Source: Humulus lupulus
Lineage: Eukaryota > Streptophyta > Magnoliopsida > Rosales > Cannabaceae
Length of the DNA: 64,000 nucleotides
Reading direction: 5' to 3'
Assembly (NCBI RefSeq): GCF_963169125.1
Contig: NC_084793.1
Span: 135,634,297 to 135,698,296 of the forward strand
Made by a program: the position numbers and the translations under genes. Position 1 is the first letter of the stretch. The number at the start of each line of letters is the position of its first letter. Below, in pieces: positions 32,918 to 45,665 of this stretch. The notes beneath the pieces are model-generated. The model ran no database searches, was not told the origin of the DNA, and saw nothing but the letters and a program-made list of their open reading frames with translations.

Positions 32918-34099
32918 TGTGAATATGGGAAATTATCCCTTAAAGCATGTATCGATGAGTGTGCAAGGTGGTAGAAGAAACGGGTTTCACATAGCAAGGC
33001 CCGCATGTCTAAACCCTCAAAATATCAAAGTGCGCAAGGTCCATATGGGGGAGAAACTAGATAATGAAGCTTAACTTTCCTTAGGCATAACGCCTCCACA
33101 CAAGGTATACGCCTAGAGAAGAGGGCCTCGCATAACGAGGCCCTATATGCCCAAGTGTCTCGTATTCCTAACAAGCCTTAAGCATAAGGCCTCCACACAA
33201 GGTTCGCGCCTAGAATATAGAACCTCTCATAACGAGGCCCAATATGCCCAAGTGTCTCGTATGCCCTACTAGCCTTAGGCTTAAGGCCTCTCATAAGGTT
33301 TGCACCTAGAGGGTCCACCCTGAGGGTCCACAAGAGGCACCATGTGTCATTACGAGCAACCCATGCCCCCTGAAGTAGGTGCCACCACCGAGGCATATCC
33401 TCACTGCGGCTTCTCACAAAATGTAAAGTCTAAAGCCTCCCGAGTATATGTACGAGTTGAACTAGAAAATGCCAAACAATTATTTGGTGCCAAGTCATAA
33501 TCGATGAAGACAACAAAGTATGTCATTCATGATAACTCACAAGCTTTCCCACACTTAAAAAAATGCAAGGAAAGTTGGAGAAAAGATATATCTTGGGCAT
33601 GTGGGAACAATCATCATGTACCAGGCATGCGTACGAGCATTAGATGTAAAACCCTCTAGAAGACAAAGCCTTGACTCTGACATCTGTATCAGAAAAGTAG
33701 TGGTGGTACGAATTAGTACAATGAGTCAAGGCACTACCTGAGCACCCCTGACCATGTACCACGGCCAACACCACAGTCTCCTGCCCCACTACGTCCTGCA
33801 CCGCTACATCTTTCACCCCTACCCTGACAATGTACCTGCATACGTTCTTGTCCCCTAGGACCAAAATATATCAGGGGCCGTTAGAGGTCCACTATAAATA
33901 GATCTTCATCCCCTCATACTAGGGGGTTGAAAAATTCATTGTACACTCAAGGTATTGAGTAATATACGAGCATTTACTCCATTATTGTTGAAGACTTTTC
34001 TTCTTCAATTTTTTTCTAAATTCTATCTAAGTTCATAATTTTCTTATCGACCTTCGAGTTTTTCGACCTAACATCATTGATGAGTTCTCACCATCAATA
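32918..34099 (+). mobile_element. Solo LTR of gypsy family C
   Basis: A 1182-bp insertion starting TGTGAATATGG and ending CACCATCAATA (CA mutated to TA), with a perfect GATAG duplication at 32913-32917 and 34100-34104. Its 3' part (ATATCAGGGGCC, CACTATAAATAGATCTTC, ACTAGGGGGTTGAAAAA, CTTATCGACCTTCGAG) matches the truncated LTR at 34641-34905, which is followed by a PBS. Confidence 0.92.
33079..33310 (+). repeat. 97-bp tandem repeat in family C LTR
   Basis: Unit 1 is 33079-33175, unit 2 is 33176-33272, and a partial unit follows from 33273. Each starts CCTTA(A/G)GC and contains CCTCCACACAAGGT, ATAACGAGGCCC and TGCCCAAGTGTCTCGTAT. Confidence 0.88.
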
Positions 34100-34119
34100 G
34101 ATAGTTTCTATTAATGTGA

Positions 34120-34640
34120 TTTTCCTTGCCACAACTGTAGCATGCATTTTCCCGACATTCCCCTGAGTGGCGCTTCTTATATTTCTCGCATTCTAGATAT
34201 CGTACCTATTCTTTATTCCATGTGCACTTATTTCCCTTATTATCCTTTGACCTCTTATCCTTACTTGATTGCTTCACATTGTCACTTCCTTTCCACTTCT
34301 TATCATTTGAGTTATAATTCTGGGAGGTGTTCCTTTTTGCCTCTCTTTTAGCAGCACCTTCTTTCCAAAAAATTTCCTCCATTTTCTCAATAGTGAGAGC
34401 CCTCTCCAACACCTAAGCGTATGTGTTGTTACCTCCTACTGACACAATCTCCACATCCAGAGCTATCACAAGTTTCAACCAACGAACAAAACAATCTACT
34501 CTTGCTGCATTATTTTGCATCAGGTCTGCCGTGAACTTGGCAAGTTTGTCAAACTTCAATACATACTCAATCCCGGTCATATTTCCATGGCTCATAGTGG
34601 TAAACTCATCCACTTTCGAAACTCGTACTGTAGAATTATA
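34120..34640 (-). pseudogene. Ty3/gypsy gag remnant with zinc knuckle
   Basis: Pieces 34613-34413 (GNMTGIEYVLKFDKLAKFTADL, VDCFVRWLKLVIALDV) and 34412-34206 (Lys/Asn-rich) match the capsid C-terminal part of chromovirus-like gag. Further on, CYSCGKENHI near 34150 is a CCHC-type zinc knuckle start. Short frames with stops between them mark it as a relic. Confidence 0.75.
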
Positions 34641-34905
34641 CTACGTACATTATTGTCCCTTGGGACCACAATGTATCAGGGGCCATTAGTGCTCCACTAT
34701 AAATAGATCTTCATCCCCTCAGACTAGGGGGTTGAAAAAGTCATTGTATACTGAGGCTATTAAGTAATATACAAGCATTTACTCCATTGTTGTTCAAGGC
34801 TTTTCTTCTTCAAGTTTTTTCTAAATTATTTCTAAGTTCATCATTTTCTTATCGACCTTCGAGTTTTTCCAACCTAACATCATTAAAGAGTTCCCACAGT
34901 CAACA
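34641..34905 (+). repeat. Truncated 5' LTR of family C
   Basis: The last 265 bp of a family C LTR, aligning with the 3' part of 32918-34099 and ending GTCAACA. The upstream part of the LTR is missing, and the minus-strand gypsy relic abuts it. Confidence 0.8.
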
Positions 34906-34908
34906 GTT

Positions 34909-34926
34909 TGGCGGCGTTTATGGGAA
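34909..34926 (+). other. Primer binding site-like sequence
   Basis: TGGCGGCGTTTATGGGAA starts 4 bp after the LTR end and resembles the TGGCGCCGTTGCCGGGG-type PBS of plant Athila/Tat elements. Confidence 0.65.
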
Positions 34927-34975
34927 GAACAAGTATCAAGCCAAGTTCTTCCATTGATTCTGACAAGGGAAAATG

Positions 34976-36420
34976 CCAAGGCGCTCAAGACACCTACAGG
35001 AATCACAAGATGTTGAGATCCACCTAGATGGAGACTAACTAAGAGCCACCACGAGGAACCCTCCACCACCTGAGAATAGAGGTATGCCAGAGGAACATCC
35101 AGCCCCTGGTGAGGAGAGGGAGGCATCATCCCCGGTTGTCCAGCCCAATGGATATCCTCCACTACCATCAGCCGCCCCCGTGGGTGGCCTGGGTATACAC
35201 CCTCCTCCTCAACCACCAACTGCATTCTGGCAACCGAGATCCAGATCTCTCTACACGTAGGCCTGGCAAGTGTCCCCAAGTACATTTTGTGAGCTCCAAC
35301 TCTCGAACCTGCTTTTATGAGGATGAGTTACGCGAGTTGCATAAGAAGAATCAAAGGCTGGAGACCACGCTAGAAAACATGCAGGAGGTGTTGAATGGCT
35401 TGCTGCAAGGGAAGTCAAGTATGCCTCTTCCAAGGCATAGGGAGAAGAAGCGTGGGAGAGAGGAGACCACCCTCAGCATGGTCGATAGGCGAACCCAACT
35501 TTCCACTAGCTATACTCCCTAGCCAAAATGTCAAGAAGGCCCTAGACCAATGAGGTACCCCTAAGAGCAAAGACGAAGGGCAGCACTCGTCATGGAAACG
35601 AAGTTGAAGTCAACTCTAAGGAATAGCCCCTTGACCTAAGAGAAAGGCTTAATTTGAGAAGGTCAGATGTAAGGACAACACCTCCTATGGCTCATCTGAA
35701 GGACATGGGGAAACGAAAGGGCAGCCCTTCTTACTTAAGGGACTCCTTGAAAAGAAAGAGACAGGAGCTAGAGACTGAGATGAGAAGCCTTTGGAGCAAA
35801 ATAGTCACTGCTTCAGCACATTGTCAATGATCAGCTCGACTGCGAGTCACCTTTCACAAGAAAGATTCAAGTCGAACGACTCCCAACCAACTTCAAAGAG
35901 CCGCATATGATCCCTTATGAGGGCTCTACAGACCCTTAATACCACCTTGATGCCTTCAATGATTTAATGAAACTGAGAGGGGTCAACAGTAGAGCAAGGT
36001 GTCATTGTTTTGATGTCACACTAAAGGGAGCTTCGTACAAGTGGTTAAAGAGGCTAAGGCTAGGAAACATCAGGTCATTGCAACAATATTTTGATGAATT
36101 TCTCCATCAACACCATATAGTGCACGATTATGCCATGTTGGGCACCACCCTCACTAACATAAAACAAGATGAAGGTGAAAGTCTAAAAAACTATATCCAC
36201 AGGTTCAACATGGAAGCGGCTAAGGTAGGAAGGCTGACTTAAGGAGAACTCAAGATAGCGATCACAGCTGGAGTGCGCCTAGGCAACAAGCTATGGAATA
36301 ATATGCTCAAATGAGAGGTCAAAAACTTAGACGACTTCTACAAAAGAGCATAAAAGTACATTCTCGTCGAAGATGGTCATGAGAACCTTAAGGCGAGAAG
36401 AAGTGAACTCCTATCCAAGC
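34976..36420 (+). pseudogene. Tat-type gag remnant, first copy
   Basis: Begins with a Pro-rich part (35109-35522), then a coiled-coil-like part (DELRELHKKNQRLETTLENM), and at 35967-36242 the retrotransposon gag capsid block: CFDVTLKGASYKWLKRLRLG, SLQQYFDEFLHQH and IKQDEGESLKNYIHRFN. Stops and frameshifts are scattered through it. No protein can be made across it. Confidence 0.75.
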
Positions 36421-36979
36421 CCATGAGGACTCAAATGGTGAAAAGAAGAAGAGAGAATATGAAGGGCCAAGGGACGACCAATAGAGAAAACACAAACACA
36501 AAGTTGAACCACGGAAAATGCCATACACCTTCTATAAAGACCTAACAGATATCGAGGAACATATCTTCCTCACAAATGAAAATTAGGTCCCCTTCAAGGG
36601 ACCCCAGTAAGTATTGACAATACCACAAGGATATTCATCACATCACGGCGGAGTGTACATATTTGGAAGGGAAATAGAGGAAATCATACGCAAAAGGCAC
36701 CTAGGCAGGTATCCAGAAGAGAGAACCCAAGACCAGAGGATAGGTAAGCCTCACCATGAGCCTAAGAACAAACCCCAAAGGTGCACGGAGAAGTAAGAAC
36801 GGTCTTCGAAGGTCTAGGATTCAAAAGAGAATCGAGGAAAGGAAGAGACAGGTATGACATGGAATCTAGACAAAGTCCACCCCCATACACCATGAGCTTG
36901 GAGCAGTGACCCCCAAGGTGCTTTAAGAAGGAAAATGATTCGATAACATTTACGTAGGAAGATGAATGAGAGGTGCATT

Positions 36980-37330
36980 TCCCCCACAGCAAATCCCTGG
37001 TGTTGAACATCCAACTAGCCAATATGATAGTGCATTGGGTCCTCGTGGACAAGGGTAGTTTTGCAGATATCTTATATCACCCCACATTGGAATTGATGAG
37101 CTTGGGTGTCAGGAACTTAAAACCCTGTCATACCTTTTTATACGGATGCATTGGGACTAGTTACAACCCATAGGAACAATCAAGTTTGCCCTCACCATAG
37201 GGGAGGACCCCAGACAAACCACTGTCATGGAAAACTTTGTTGTAGAAGATTGCGCTTCAAATTTCAATGCAGTATTAGAGAGACCCTCCCTGAGAGAATT
37301 GAAAGCGGTGACCTCGATATATCACCTGTC
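36980..37330 (+). pseudogene. Tat-type protease remnant
   Basis: Encodes MIVHWVLVDKGSFADILYHP, aligned with the retropepsin site of Tat elements (usually RVLVDxGSSADIL), then a LEL..LGV block, a GTI.FALTIGEDP block and a VLERPSLRELKAVTSIYHL-type end at about 37270-37325. Asp-Lys-Gly here replaces the usual Asp-Thr/Ser-Gly. Stops and a frameshift near 37172-37260 break it. Confidence 0.7.
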
Positions 37331-38163
37331 TTTTATGTTCCCCACCCCAGGAGAATGAGGAGAAGCCAGGAGTGTTACAACACCTCCCTCAGGACAACTT
37401 CCAAATCACAGGAACCTATGGCAATGATGATCCATGAGAAACTAAACCTGCAAAAATTAGACCGCAAAGTCACTGAAAAAATCAAAACTCAAGACAATGA
37501 GAGAGAGGTAGATGAATTATGCCCTAAAAACCAGAAGTTACAGGAAATGGTGTAAAAAATGTTAGACGTGCTCAATTGCATGGCACAAGCAAAGTTCGAT
37601 GTACCTTTTGCCAAGTATGTGAATGAAGAACAGGGAGAAAGGAAATGACCACTCCCATTGGCAGTGCATGGATCCAACCTTCAAGAAACAACTCCCCATG
37701 CTTAGAGCACAGCAAAAGTTCCATGTCAAAAATGCAACAAAGAAAGCGGGAGCCAGCGCATGGTGCGAACACCCCTATCGCCAGAAGGAGGTTAGTCAAT
37801 GAGGAAAACAGACCCCAACACAAGGAAGTAATAGTGAAAGGAAAGAAAGTCCTCACAACTTCTCCCATAAAGGAGATTAGAACACAAGACGCACCCGCCA
37901 TCGACCTTTTGAGTTCGTTAAGTGCGAGGAGGAAGGGGCTGGATACAACCATATAGGATCTTAGAAGCAAGATAGCAGTCGTGTAAAGAGAAAGGCTAAG
38001 AGCCAAGAAATCTAATAAAAAATTCTCAAATCCCAAGGGTGAAACCAGCAAGGCTCTCCCATCCCACCTCAAAGAAATGCACTTCAAAGAACCATGCATG
38101 ATGCCTTACGAAAGGGAATCGTGCTGGTAACATCGTGCCTCCCATGGCTACGCGGCACCCACT
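37330..38163 (+). other. Tat element interior, gag-like but unplaced
   Basis: Several short plus frames (37645-37956 and others) are Lys/Arg/Gln-rich and look like gag leader or linker sequence. No RT or integrase landmarks are seen. Confidence 0.35.
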
Positions 38164-38424
38164 GTGAACCTCGTTTATGTAAGGCAAGACGAAGGTGAAA
38201 GTTTGAGGAAGTATATTCAATGCTTCAATGTACAGGTGGGTAAAGTGGGAAGGTTGTCAAAGGACGATCTTAAAATGGCCATCACCGCAAGAATACATCC
38301 GAAGAGTGAAATGTGGGAAAGTATGCTCAAAAGGAAAATAAAAGACATAGGTGACTTTTACAAAAAAGCCCTAAAGTACATATGGGTGGAAGGTGACCGT
38401 GACCACTTGAGGACAGGTAGGTAG
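38164..38424 (+). pseudogene. Tat-type gag remnant, second copy
   Basis: YVRQDEGESLRKYIQCFN, VGKVGRLSKDDLKMAITARI and the region around DFYKKALKYIWVEGDRDHL parallel the first copy at about 36160-36400. The element has two diverged copies of this capsid segment, either by internal duplication or by a second element's insertion and deletion. Confidence 0.72.
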
Positions 38425-38921
38425 GGGCTATGCTTCAATCCACCCCTGCAAAACATCCACGAACACTCTAAGAAACTACAAAACACTGCAACATCCTCCA
38501 TCAAATACCCACCAAATTCTGGCAGCTTTGACGTCGAACATTGCGGGGGCGACGAAACCTACAAGGTAACTTAATAAGTTCCCACCTAGGAGGGAATATC
38601 TGGTAAAGTTTTATGTGTAATATCATGAATCAAAGAGGTTTCCTAGTTAACCTCACAATGTAGTAGATTGAATATCGTCATGCGTGCACTTGTATTCTAC
38701 TCGTTATCAATGAATGTGCTTTCTATCTTGCATATTATATTCCTTCCTCATACAAGTGCTTATATAAATCACATACACTTATTGTCAACAAAAATTGTCA
38801 AAGTGTATGTTAAGAATAGAATGTCCAAAGTGCTCAATAGAATAAATCTTTCCCACCACTTGGGGGGTAGGGTATACAGCAAAAAAGAAAGAAGAAAAAA
38901 ACCTTCCAAGGCATTTCTTGA

Positions 38922-39190
38922 ATTCATGAGGATTAACTACCCTTATGGATATCTAAGGAGCAAAAAGGTTCTACAAGGATAACCTTGCGATAATGGCTAA
39001 TACCTCCACGATCTGTAAGGCCTCAACAAGGACATTCACCGAAAAGCCTAGAACCATCTCTTGGATTCATGAGGATTAACTACCCTTACGAATATCAAGG
39101 AAGTCAAAAGGTTCCACAAGGATAACCTCCTAAAAAAGGCTAATGCCCCCACGATGGGTAAGGCTTCAAGGAGAGTATCCACCAATAAGT
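38922..39190 (+). repeat. Tandem repeat of 143-bp period
   Basis: ATTCATGAGGATTAACTACC begins at 38922 and again at 39065; AGGTT(C/T)(C/T)ACAAGGATAACC follows in both. About 1.9 copies in the non-coding part of the Tat element. Confidence 0.85.
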
Positions 39191-39397
39191 CTAGAGCGGT
39201 CATCAAGTCGTCTAGCCAAAAAGGATCCTAAAAGAGATCCTTATAAAAATAGTACTATGCATAATGTCGAGAAGGAAGCTTCTAGCACAAAAGAACATGT
39301 GCGCGCAAAAATTATAAAAGGATGTCGAAAACCCAAAGGGTTAATATGTCCTTACAAAAGAAAATACAGTCAAGGTGCGCCAAAAATACTATCATCA

Positions 39398-41151
39398 TCA
39401 AACCAAAGAAGACATAAGGATCTCATCATCAAAGAGGGACTTATCAAAGCCCCTTACGCATGATAACCAAAAGAAGATGATGGCTATTGCAGCATCCATC
39501 TTGTGAACTGCCTCAGCAAGCTGGCCCTTTAATTTGCTAACCCGTACAATCAACTCATCTTTCTCTAGCCTAGCCAAGGAAAGGTCCTTCATTGCCACCT
39601 CGAGTTCGAACTACAACCATTGCGTTGATGAAGAACTTCAGGCGAAAAAACGGTGACCCAAGATGGAAACCTAAGTAAAAACAATGAAATGAAACATAAT
39701 GTCAATGATCAGGTGCTATTAAAACTGAAAGTCGTATAATAAGTGTCTTGAGACATAACTGCATAAAGGCTCGCATATAAGCCTCACCCAACGTACTGTC
39801 TGGAATGTCATACATAGACCCTCATTCGCCTTCAAGGATCTTCCCCATGTGATGGTTCATGGCCTCTCCATGCTGGGCTGCCAAAGGATGCCCTTGAGAA
39901 ATGGAGGTATAGACTCGATGGGGCAAAGCGTGCACACTTGTTGATGCGTACCTAGAAAAAGAAGGGGAGCGAGAGGGACCTGATCCATCAATAGATGAAT
40001 AGGAAGTAGAAGGACGTGGATACACCTCTTTGGGAAGTGAAGTACCTGAGGACATCTGTCACAAGTGTACCCCCAAAGGCAAAAGAGCATCATTAAAGGA
40101 AGGCAGGATGAAGTTCATCGTCATAAAAGAAGAAGTGGGAGGAGGAGCAATGAAGGCAAACTCGCCGCCTGTTGCCAAGGACGAGATATAGGAAGTGACA
40201 TCATCAGTACATCCACCATTTGCAACCTACCCTTCCCTATTAGCCAAGGACCTTAAACATGAGTAATTCTTGGATTCAACCTCAACTTTGTCTTTTGTGT
40301 CCATCACATCTTCCTTGGATTAGCGGTAGTCTTAATCATTATCTACATCCTTCAGGTTAGAAGATTAGGATGAGATGAAGCACAAGGAAAGTGCTTGATC
40401 AGAAGACAACAACTTGGATGAATAGAGGTTGCCCTCAATAAAGAGAATACTAACATGCTTGTTTGGTGATAGCACCGCCAAGATCATTTCCATGCGGTTG
40501 AATACTGCAGGATGCAAGTCAGGGCCAATTACCCCTTCAAGACCATAAGACAAAAAAAAAGAACATAGTAATGCGAATCCAAGGACAAGAATAAAGACAA
40601 ATAAAAATAAGGAAGAAAGTAAGGCGAATGCGGTCGAATGATGCGTACGAGCTTATTTTACTGGTTAAAATGAGTATGTTGTGTAGACACACTATCGGTG
40701 TAGAAAAAATCACTCTTCCATAAACCTTGGTGTAGATGGAACCTTTCACAAGAGGGTACCCTGTGAGGGCCATGACCTTTTGAAGCTGATTGAAGCTAGG
40801 AGTCGATGGGTTCGCCCTTAAGGTGAACAAATGATGGACCCCCTTCATTGAGGACCCACTCAAAAGCACTTGCTTATACAACACATATAGAGAACTCAAC
40901 ACAACCCATGAGTTGGGTGAAAACTTGAGGGGCGCGAGTTCAAAATAGTTGAGTATATTAACAAAGAAGGGATGGAGTGGCAAGGCCTTCCCAGACCTGA
41001 TCACAGAATCGATAAATGGTACAATCCCCTCTGGCAGGCTGTATGCACTTTCGTCGTGAGTTGGAATAGTGTAGTTGATGTCTGATGAAAGTTGATGGGC
41101 CTTCCGGATGTTTGAAAGCGTAGTCTGGGTCATGGTAGACTCAATGTCCAT
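39398..41151 (-). pseudogene. Antisense extra ORF of second Tat-type element
   Basis: The best piece is 41151-40537. It contains LPEGIVPFIDSVIRSGKALP, LHPFFVNILNYFELAPLKFS and NSWVVLSSLYVLYK, the landmark region of the Tat antisense ORF family. Downstream the frame decays, with a last piece at 39598-39398 (LEKDELIVRVSKLKGQLAEA) that could be the C-terminal coiled coil. ATG at 41151-41149 is plausible as a start. Function is unknown. Confidence 0.72.
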
Positions 41152-41540
41152 AATCTAAAAAATTTCAAGGATCCTGCTTGGCATGTTTGATACCTAAATA
41201 GAAACAAGATGCGGTTTGTGAGCGACTGAGTTCATCAATTCCCTAGAAGGCTCCATGTGTGTCCCATGTCTACCCGCATACTGCTTAACTCTATAAAGTC
41301 TAGCCATGGATGAGGGAAGAAACAAACAAAATACCATGGCGAGAAACTCAAGTTCAAGTGGATCACTATCAGCACCCCCTGGGTCTCCGACGCCGTAGGG
41401 GGATGGAGGTTCAGGAGGCAAGTATTCTTATAGGCAAGCAATCTTTGCTATACAGTCCTAAAGGTTTAACTTTAGTTAGGCTACGTCTATCTCATGCCAT
41501 GGGGAGAAACCTGAACCCTTGCCGCTAGTGACTCGAGTTC

Positions 41541-43910
41541 TATAATGCCCTGGATAACCAAGACCGTTACACTTTGTGTTTAAAATAGTGCTTAACTTGC
41601 TAAGCATGTCGTTTGAACTTAAACTTGCAATTAAGGACTAAGTCATGGTCAAGTATTAAAAGATTTAGTCAACAAAATGGTTATTTTTCATTAAAATATT
41701 AAGTTTGTACGCGGGATCCCAAAAATCAGTTTACAAAATTATAAAAGACAAATAGATTATAGCTTAGTCATCCTAAGCGGCAAAACAGGGTATAACCCTA
41801 GTTCCTCCCAAGCTATCCGAACCATGGCGATCAGACAGGCTGCATATCTACGCACCGCCCCTGAAGCTCTTCAACTCATGGCTGGTCCAGCTATCAACTC
41901 CCTTACCTGCACCACGTAGCCAAGGCCCAGCAAGAAAACTTAAACAACATGCACAACTAGGCAACAGTATAAAAGCAGTAAATATAATTCACCAGATTCA
42001 ACTAACAATAGAATACATACAACGAACTCAATAGAAGTACTCAGCTTAATCAAAAGTATAAATCAATCTCATCAATCAATACAAATAGTTAAGTGTGAAC
42101 CATGCTTCTGTTTATTGTATAATTTCCAGGCCTGGTGCCCTTAGGCCGAGTCCACTAGCTTTATGGCCGACCCCAGCACCCTTAGGCTGGGCTGTGTTCC
42201 GCACGCTTGCTATTGGCCTCCGGCACCCTTAGGCAGGCCTGTAAACAAATATAATCACAAATGTACAACGCATAGCAAGTAATCAATGGCAGCGCATACA
42301 AGCATGCCCAATCATATATTCTCAACTACAGATATGTTCATGTTCATAATATATTCATACAAGGGGTTTAAGCCCCAACCACAACTCGGGTGCAGTTTTC
42401 TTACCTTAGATCTTGGGAAGCAAGCGTATGATGGCCTTGAGCACGATCCTTAATCCCTGATCCCTTGCAGTAAAACCTAGTCAGAATGCGATAATGGATA
42501 ACCATTAGATTCTAAATCATTTAAAAGATTTGGAATCAAATACTAGCCTCTAAGACCTCGATTTCTACTAAACCGGGTAGTAGAAATTGTCTCTAGCACT
42601 TAGGTTTAGATCCCCGAGCACCCCGAGCCTTAAGATAAACTTAAGCTAAAACTGCCTAGGTGGGCCGCAACCTGACCCTGAGGGTCGCGGCGCGCCTCCC
42701 TGCATCTAGAGGGAGGCGGGTCACAACTTGCCCCCTAAGGTCGTGGCGTGCCCTCATGTCAGCATCCCTTCCAGGGCCTTCTAGGGCACGCAGGCCATGG
42801 CGCCCATGAACTAGGTTGCAGCGCGCCCCCATGAACACAAAAATCCCTGGGTTTCCAACGTTTTTCCCCAACTCAAAGGCCTAGAATCTAACCTCCTTAT
42901 ACACCCAAACCATAACCAAACCTAAAAATCGAGTATAGAATCCACAATAAAACAACATAGTTATCATAATCACCCTAGAAACTAATCAATATCCTCAACA
43001 AAACCCAGATTCAGACCCAAAGTTTAAACCTCAATAAAACCTAAACCATGGCAGAATTCATCAAAAAAACAGGGTACAAACCTTACCTCCAATTGCAAAC
43101 TATGCCCCTGAATAATCCTTCAGTGATCCTAGCTCCAGTTCCTCAGTCCCTAAGCTCCCCATCTTCAAATTCCGTTAGGTTTCTAGCTCCTTCTCCCCAA
43201 AACTTCTTAAAGGACCCCTAAGTCTCCCAAGGAAAGAGATAGAACGTGTTAGAGAGAGAGAGAGAAAAAATTTTGAGTGAAGCTTATCTGATTTGTTCAA
43301 GTTTCTACACAGTTCAAGTTGGTTGTGTCTAACATTATGGTAAAAAGACCACAATGCCCCCTTAGGCTTACCCTTACCCTTTAATAACCCCAGGGACAAT
43401 ATCGTCATTAGCCACATTTCTCGCTAATTCCTCGAGTAGTCATATAAATCCCCAATTAATACCGACTTGCCCATTTAATCACAAAATACTTACTCATTAC
43501 TCAATAAACCCTAAAACATATTCTATGTTCCCAAAATACTCCTAAGCTCACCCCAAGCCGGGTATTTTTCCCCACTGTGACTATTCCACCAATCCACTCA
43601 CTACGATCGCGTCGAAATGTATACTGCAAATATATCCACATAATAATGTGGTCTCAATCATTTACTCACATATAATCACATTTATGCCTGCAACGGACCA
43701 ATATTACAAGTATGCCTTTATTATCATGAATGGTTCCACATGCATATTTAATACTCATAAACATGCATCTAAATATATTCATATCTTCATATATATCATG
43801 CATGCCACATAGTCACGCATTTAATTAGTTAATCACACATATATACAATTATGCCCTCCCGGCACGCTAATCAAGGCACTAAACCCTATTAGCATTTTTG
43901 GAACGTTACA
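41541..43910 (-). mobile_element. Solo LTR of family L1, copy 3 (reverse)
   Basis: A 2370-bp insertion with a perfect AGTTC duplication at 41536-41540 and 43911-43915. On the minus strand it begins TGTAACGTTCC and contains GCCTTGATTAGCGTGCC, as copy 2 does; its other end reads GGGCATTATA there (one mutation in TACA). It holds GC-rich boxes at 42655-42835, a GA microsatellite at 43252-43265 and CCCTTAGGC hairpin-like blocks at 42130-42240. It is nested in the leader of the second Tat element's antisense ORF. Confidence 0.92.
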
Positions 43911-44304
43911 AGTTCACTCTCAAGGCCCCATACCTTCTGCCTAAGGTCGGATATCTGCTGCAAGTAGAGCATTCACACAACCACATTTGCAGAGGGTTTG
44001 TGGGTATCGATTTCATAGTCGGACAATGACAACTCAATGGGTTCAACACCAAGAGGGACTTTAAAGGACGGTCCAGACGACATGGGCAAGCTAAGAGTCG
44101 ACGAGTGTGTGTGCGGGGAAACAACCCTATTTATACAACATGAAAGGGGTGTTATTAAGGTAAGATAAGGTCCTATGTATACATGCCTAACACCCCATTT
44201 AACCGAGGAATTCTTAAGGAAAAGATAGATACGGACCTATGACCTCTACCCTCATATAAAAGATAAGAAAGAAATGCATGTGTCAACGGTGAAAGGAAGC
44301 ATAT
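43911..44304 (-). other. Leader of the second Tat antisense ORF
   Basis: Continuation of the sequence before 41541 after the solo LTR. No frame is recognised; the third Tat-type element's LTR begins at 44305. Confidence 0.4.
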
Positions 44305-44934
44305 TGTTGACCCTTGATTTAGTCAACGACATGGAGTCACGAAAAATGATAAGAATTATAGAACTAAATGTAAGAATTAAAATGACACAATGGTTTTATA
44401 GTGATTCAGTCCCAGAGATTGGTAATAACCTACATCCAATTAGTGTTTTTTATTGATGTAAACTCCAAAACCTGTGATCAGCGAACTAGGGTTCGCTAAG
44501 TTTCACAAGCTCTGAAGTTGAATACATAGATCGTATATGAAAGCACTTGTTCTCTCTGAATCCCATGAGTCTTATTTATAGGCTCAATGATATAATATGG
44601 GACTATGGGTCATCCTTAACTTGTGTTACAAGCATAACCAAATAGTAACAAAAATAATGATATTTACATATAAAAATTATCAAATATCTTGGAAATATCT
44701 AACTCATAATCGTCCCCGATCACTTGCCTCGGTCCTACGAACAGATCTGCTTGCATGTGTCTGCACATCTTCTTTTCCTGGTGCTCAGCATATTCCTTGC
44801 GCTTATCGAGCGGCTTTAATTTTCTCTCGATATACTGGTCGTTGGTCGACTAGGTCTTCATCATTAACCAGCCACGTGATATCCATGTCCCTCTTAGACG
44901 TGCCACGTCATCATGCAAATATTTTAGGGAAACA
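44305..44934 (-). repeat. 3' LTR of third Tat-type element
   Basis: 630 bp; on the minus strand it starts TGTTTCCCTA directly after the PPT and ends GGGTCAACA. It contains GAGCCTATAAATAAGACTC, a TATA-like box, near 44575-44590. The boundary is set by the PPT and the TG...CA ends. Confidence 0.7.
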
Positions 44935-44950
44935 TTTGCCCCCCAAATTT
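44935..44950 (-). promoter_or_regulatory. Polypurine tract of third Tat-type element
   Basis: The minus strand reads AAATTTGGGGGGCAAA immediately before the LTR. Confidence 0.75.
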
Positions 44951-45665
44951 ATTTTAATGCGATCAGCATTTAATAAACTTACTTGACCAGCAATCCTACT
45001 GACCTGTCACATCTGTCAGTACTTACTTTCTCAAAAAGGTAAGTAATCATTACCCTTCTAGTTTCCCAGACACGTGTTGATGGTTATAGAGATTTCCCAT
45101 GCATCGAAACCCTATTCTCATCATTACTCACCATTAATTCCTCGAGCTGTATAAATATAATCCCATTCACTCCTTTTCATTTTTACCCAAACTTTCTCTC
45201 TCTTCAAGAACACTCCGAACTCTCTCAAGACTGTCAAGCTTTTCTCAGTGCAATCTGAAGCCTTTGGAGCAATTTCGAGCAATTTCTCCGTAACTTCTTC
45301 AACAATCTTCATTCCAAGTACGTTTTCGAGCAACCTTTTCAAATTTTGTAACAATTTACCTGCATTTTGGCTATGATTTACCATTTTCTCGTAACTAGTA
45401 TACACTATTCTTGTCGAGTTGTTAAGGTAGATCGGGTTTAGGCAAAAAAAAACATATAGAAAAACTATAACAGAAGCTAGAATAGGTATTTTAGGCAATA
45501 TAATGCATAAAACAATATTTAGACAGAGTATTTGGTTTGTTTACACTTACTTTGGGTCCAAAATCAAAATAAAAATTCAATTTTGGGTATTTTAGGAAAA
45601 CTGGATTTTTCCCGCTGATTTTTAGAGTTGAAAAGTTTTTCTCATATTCACTTTTTGATCCATTT

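Larger units (their letters stand above)
31980..34640 (-). mobile_element. Chromovirus-like Ty3/gypsy relic, split by solo LTR
   Basis: Read leftward it encodes gag (34640-34120), protease (about 32830-32460) and the start of RT (about 32290-31980). The solo LTR at 32918-34099 splits it. Everything after the RT start is missing. All parts are broken by stops and frameshifts. Confidence 0.78.
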
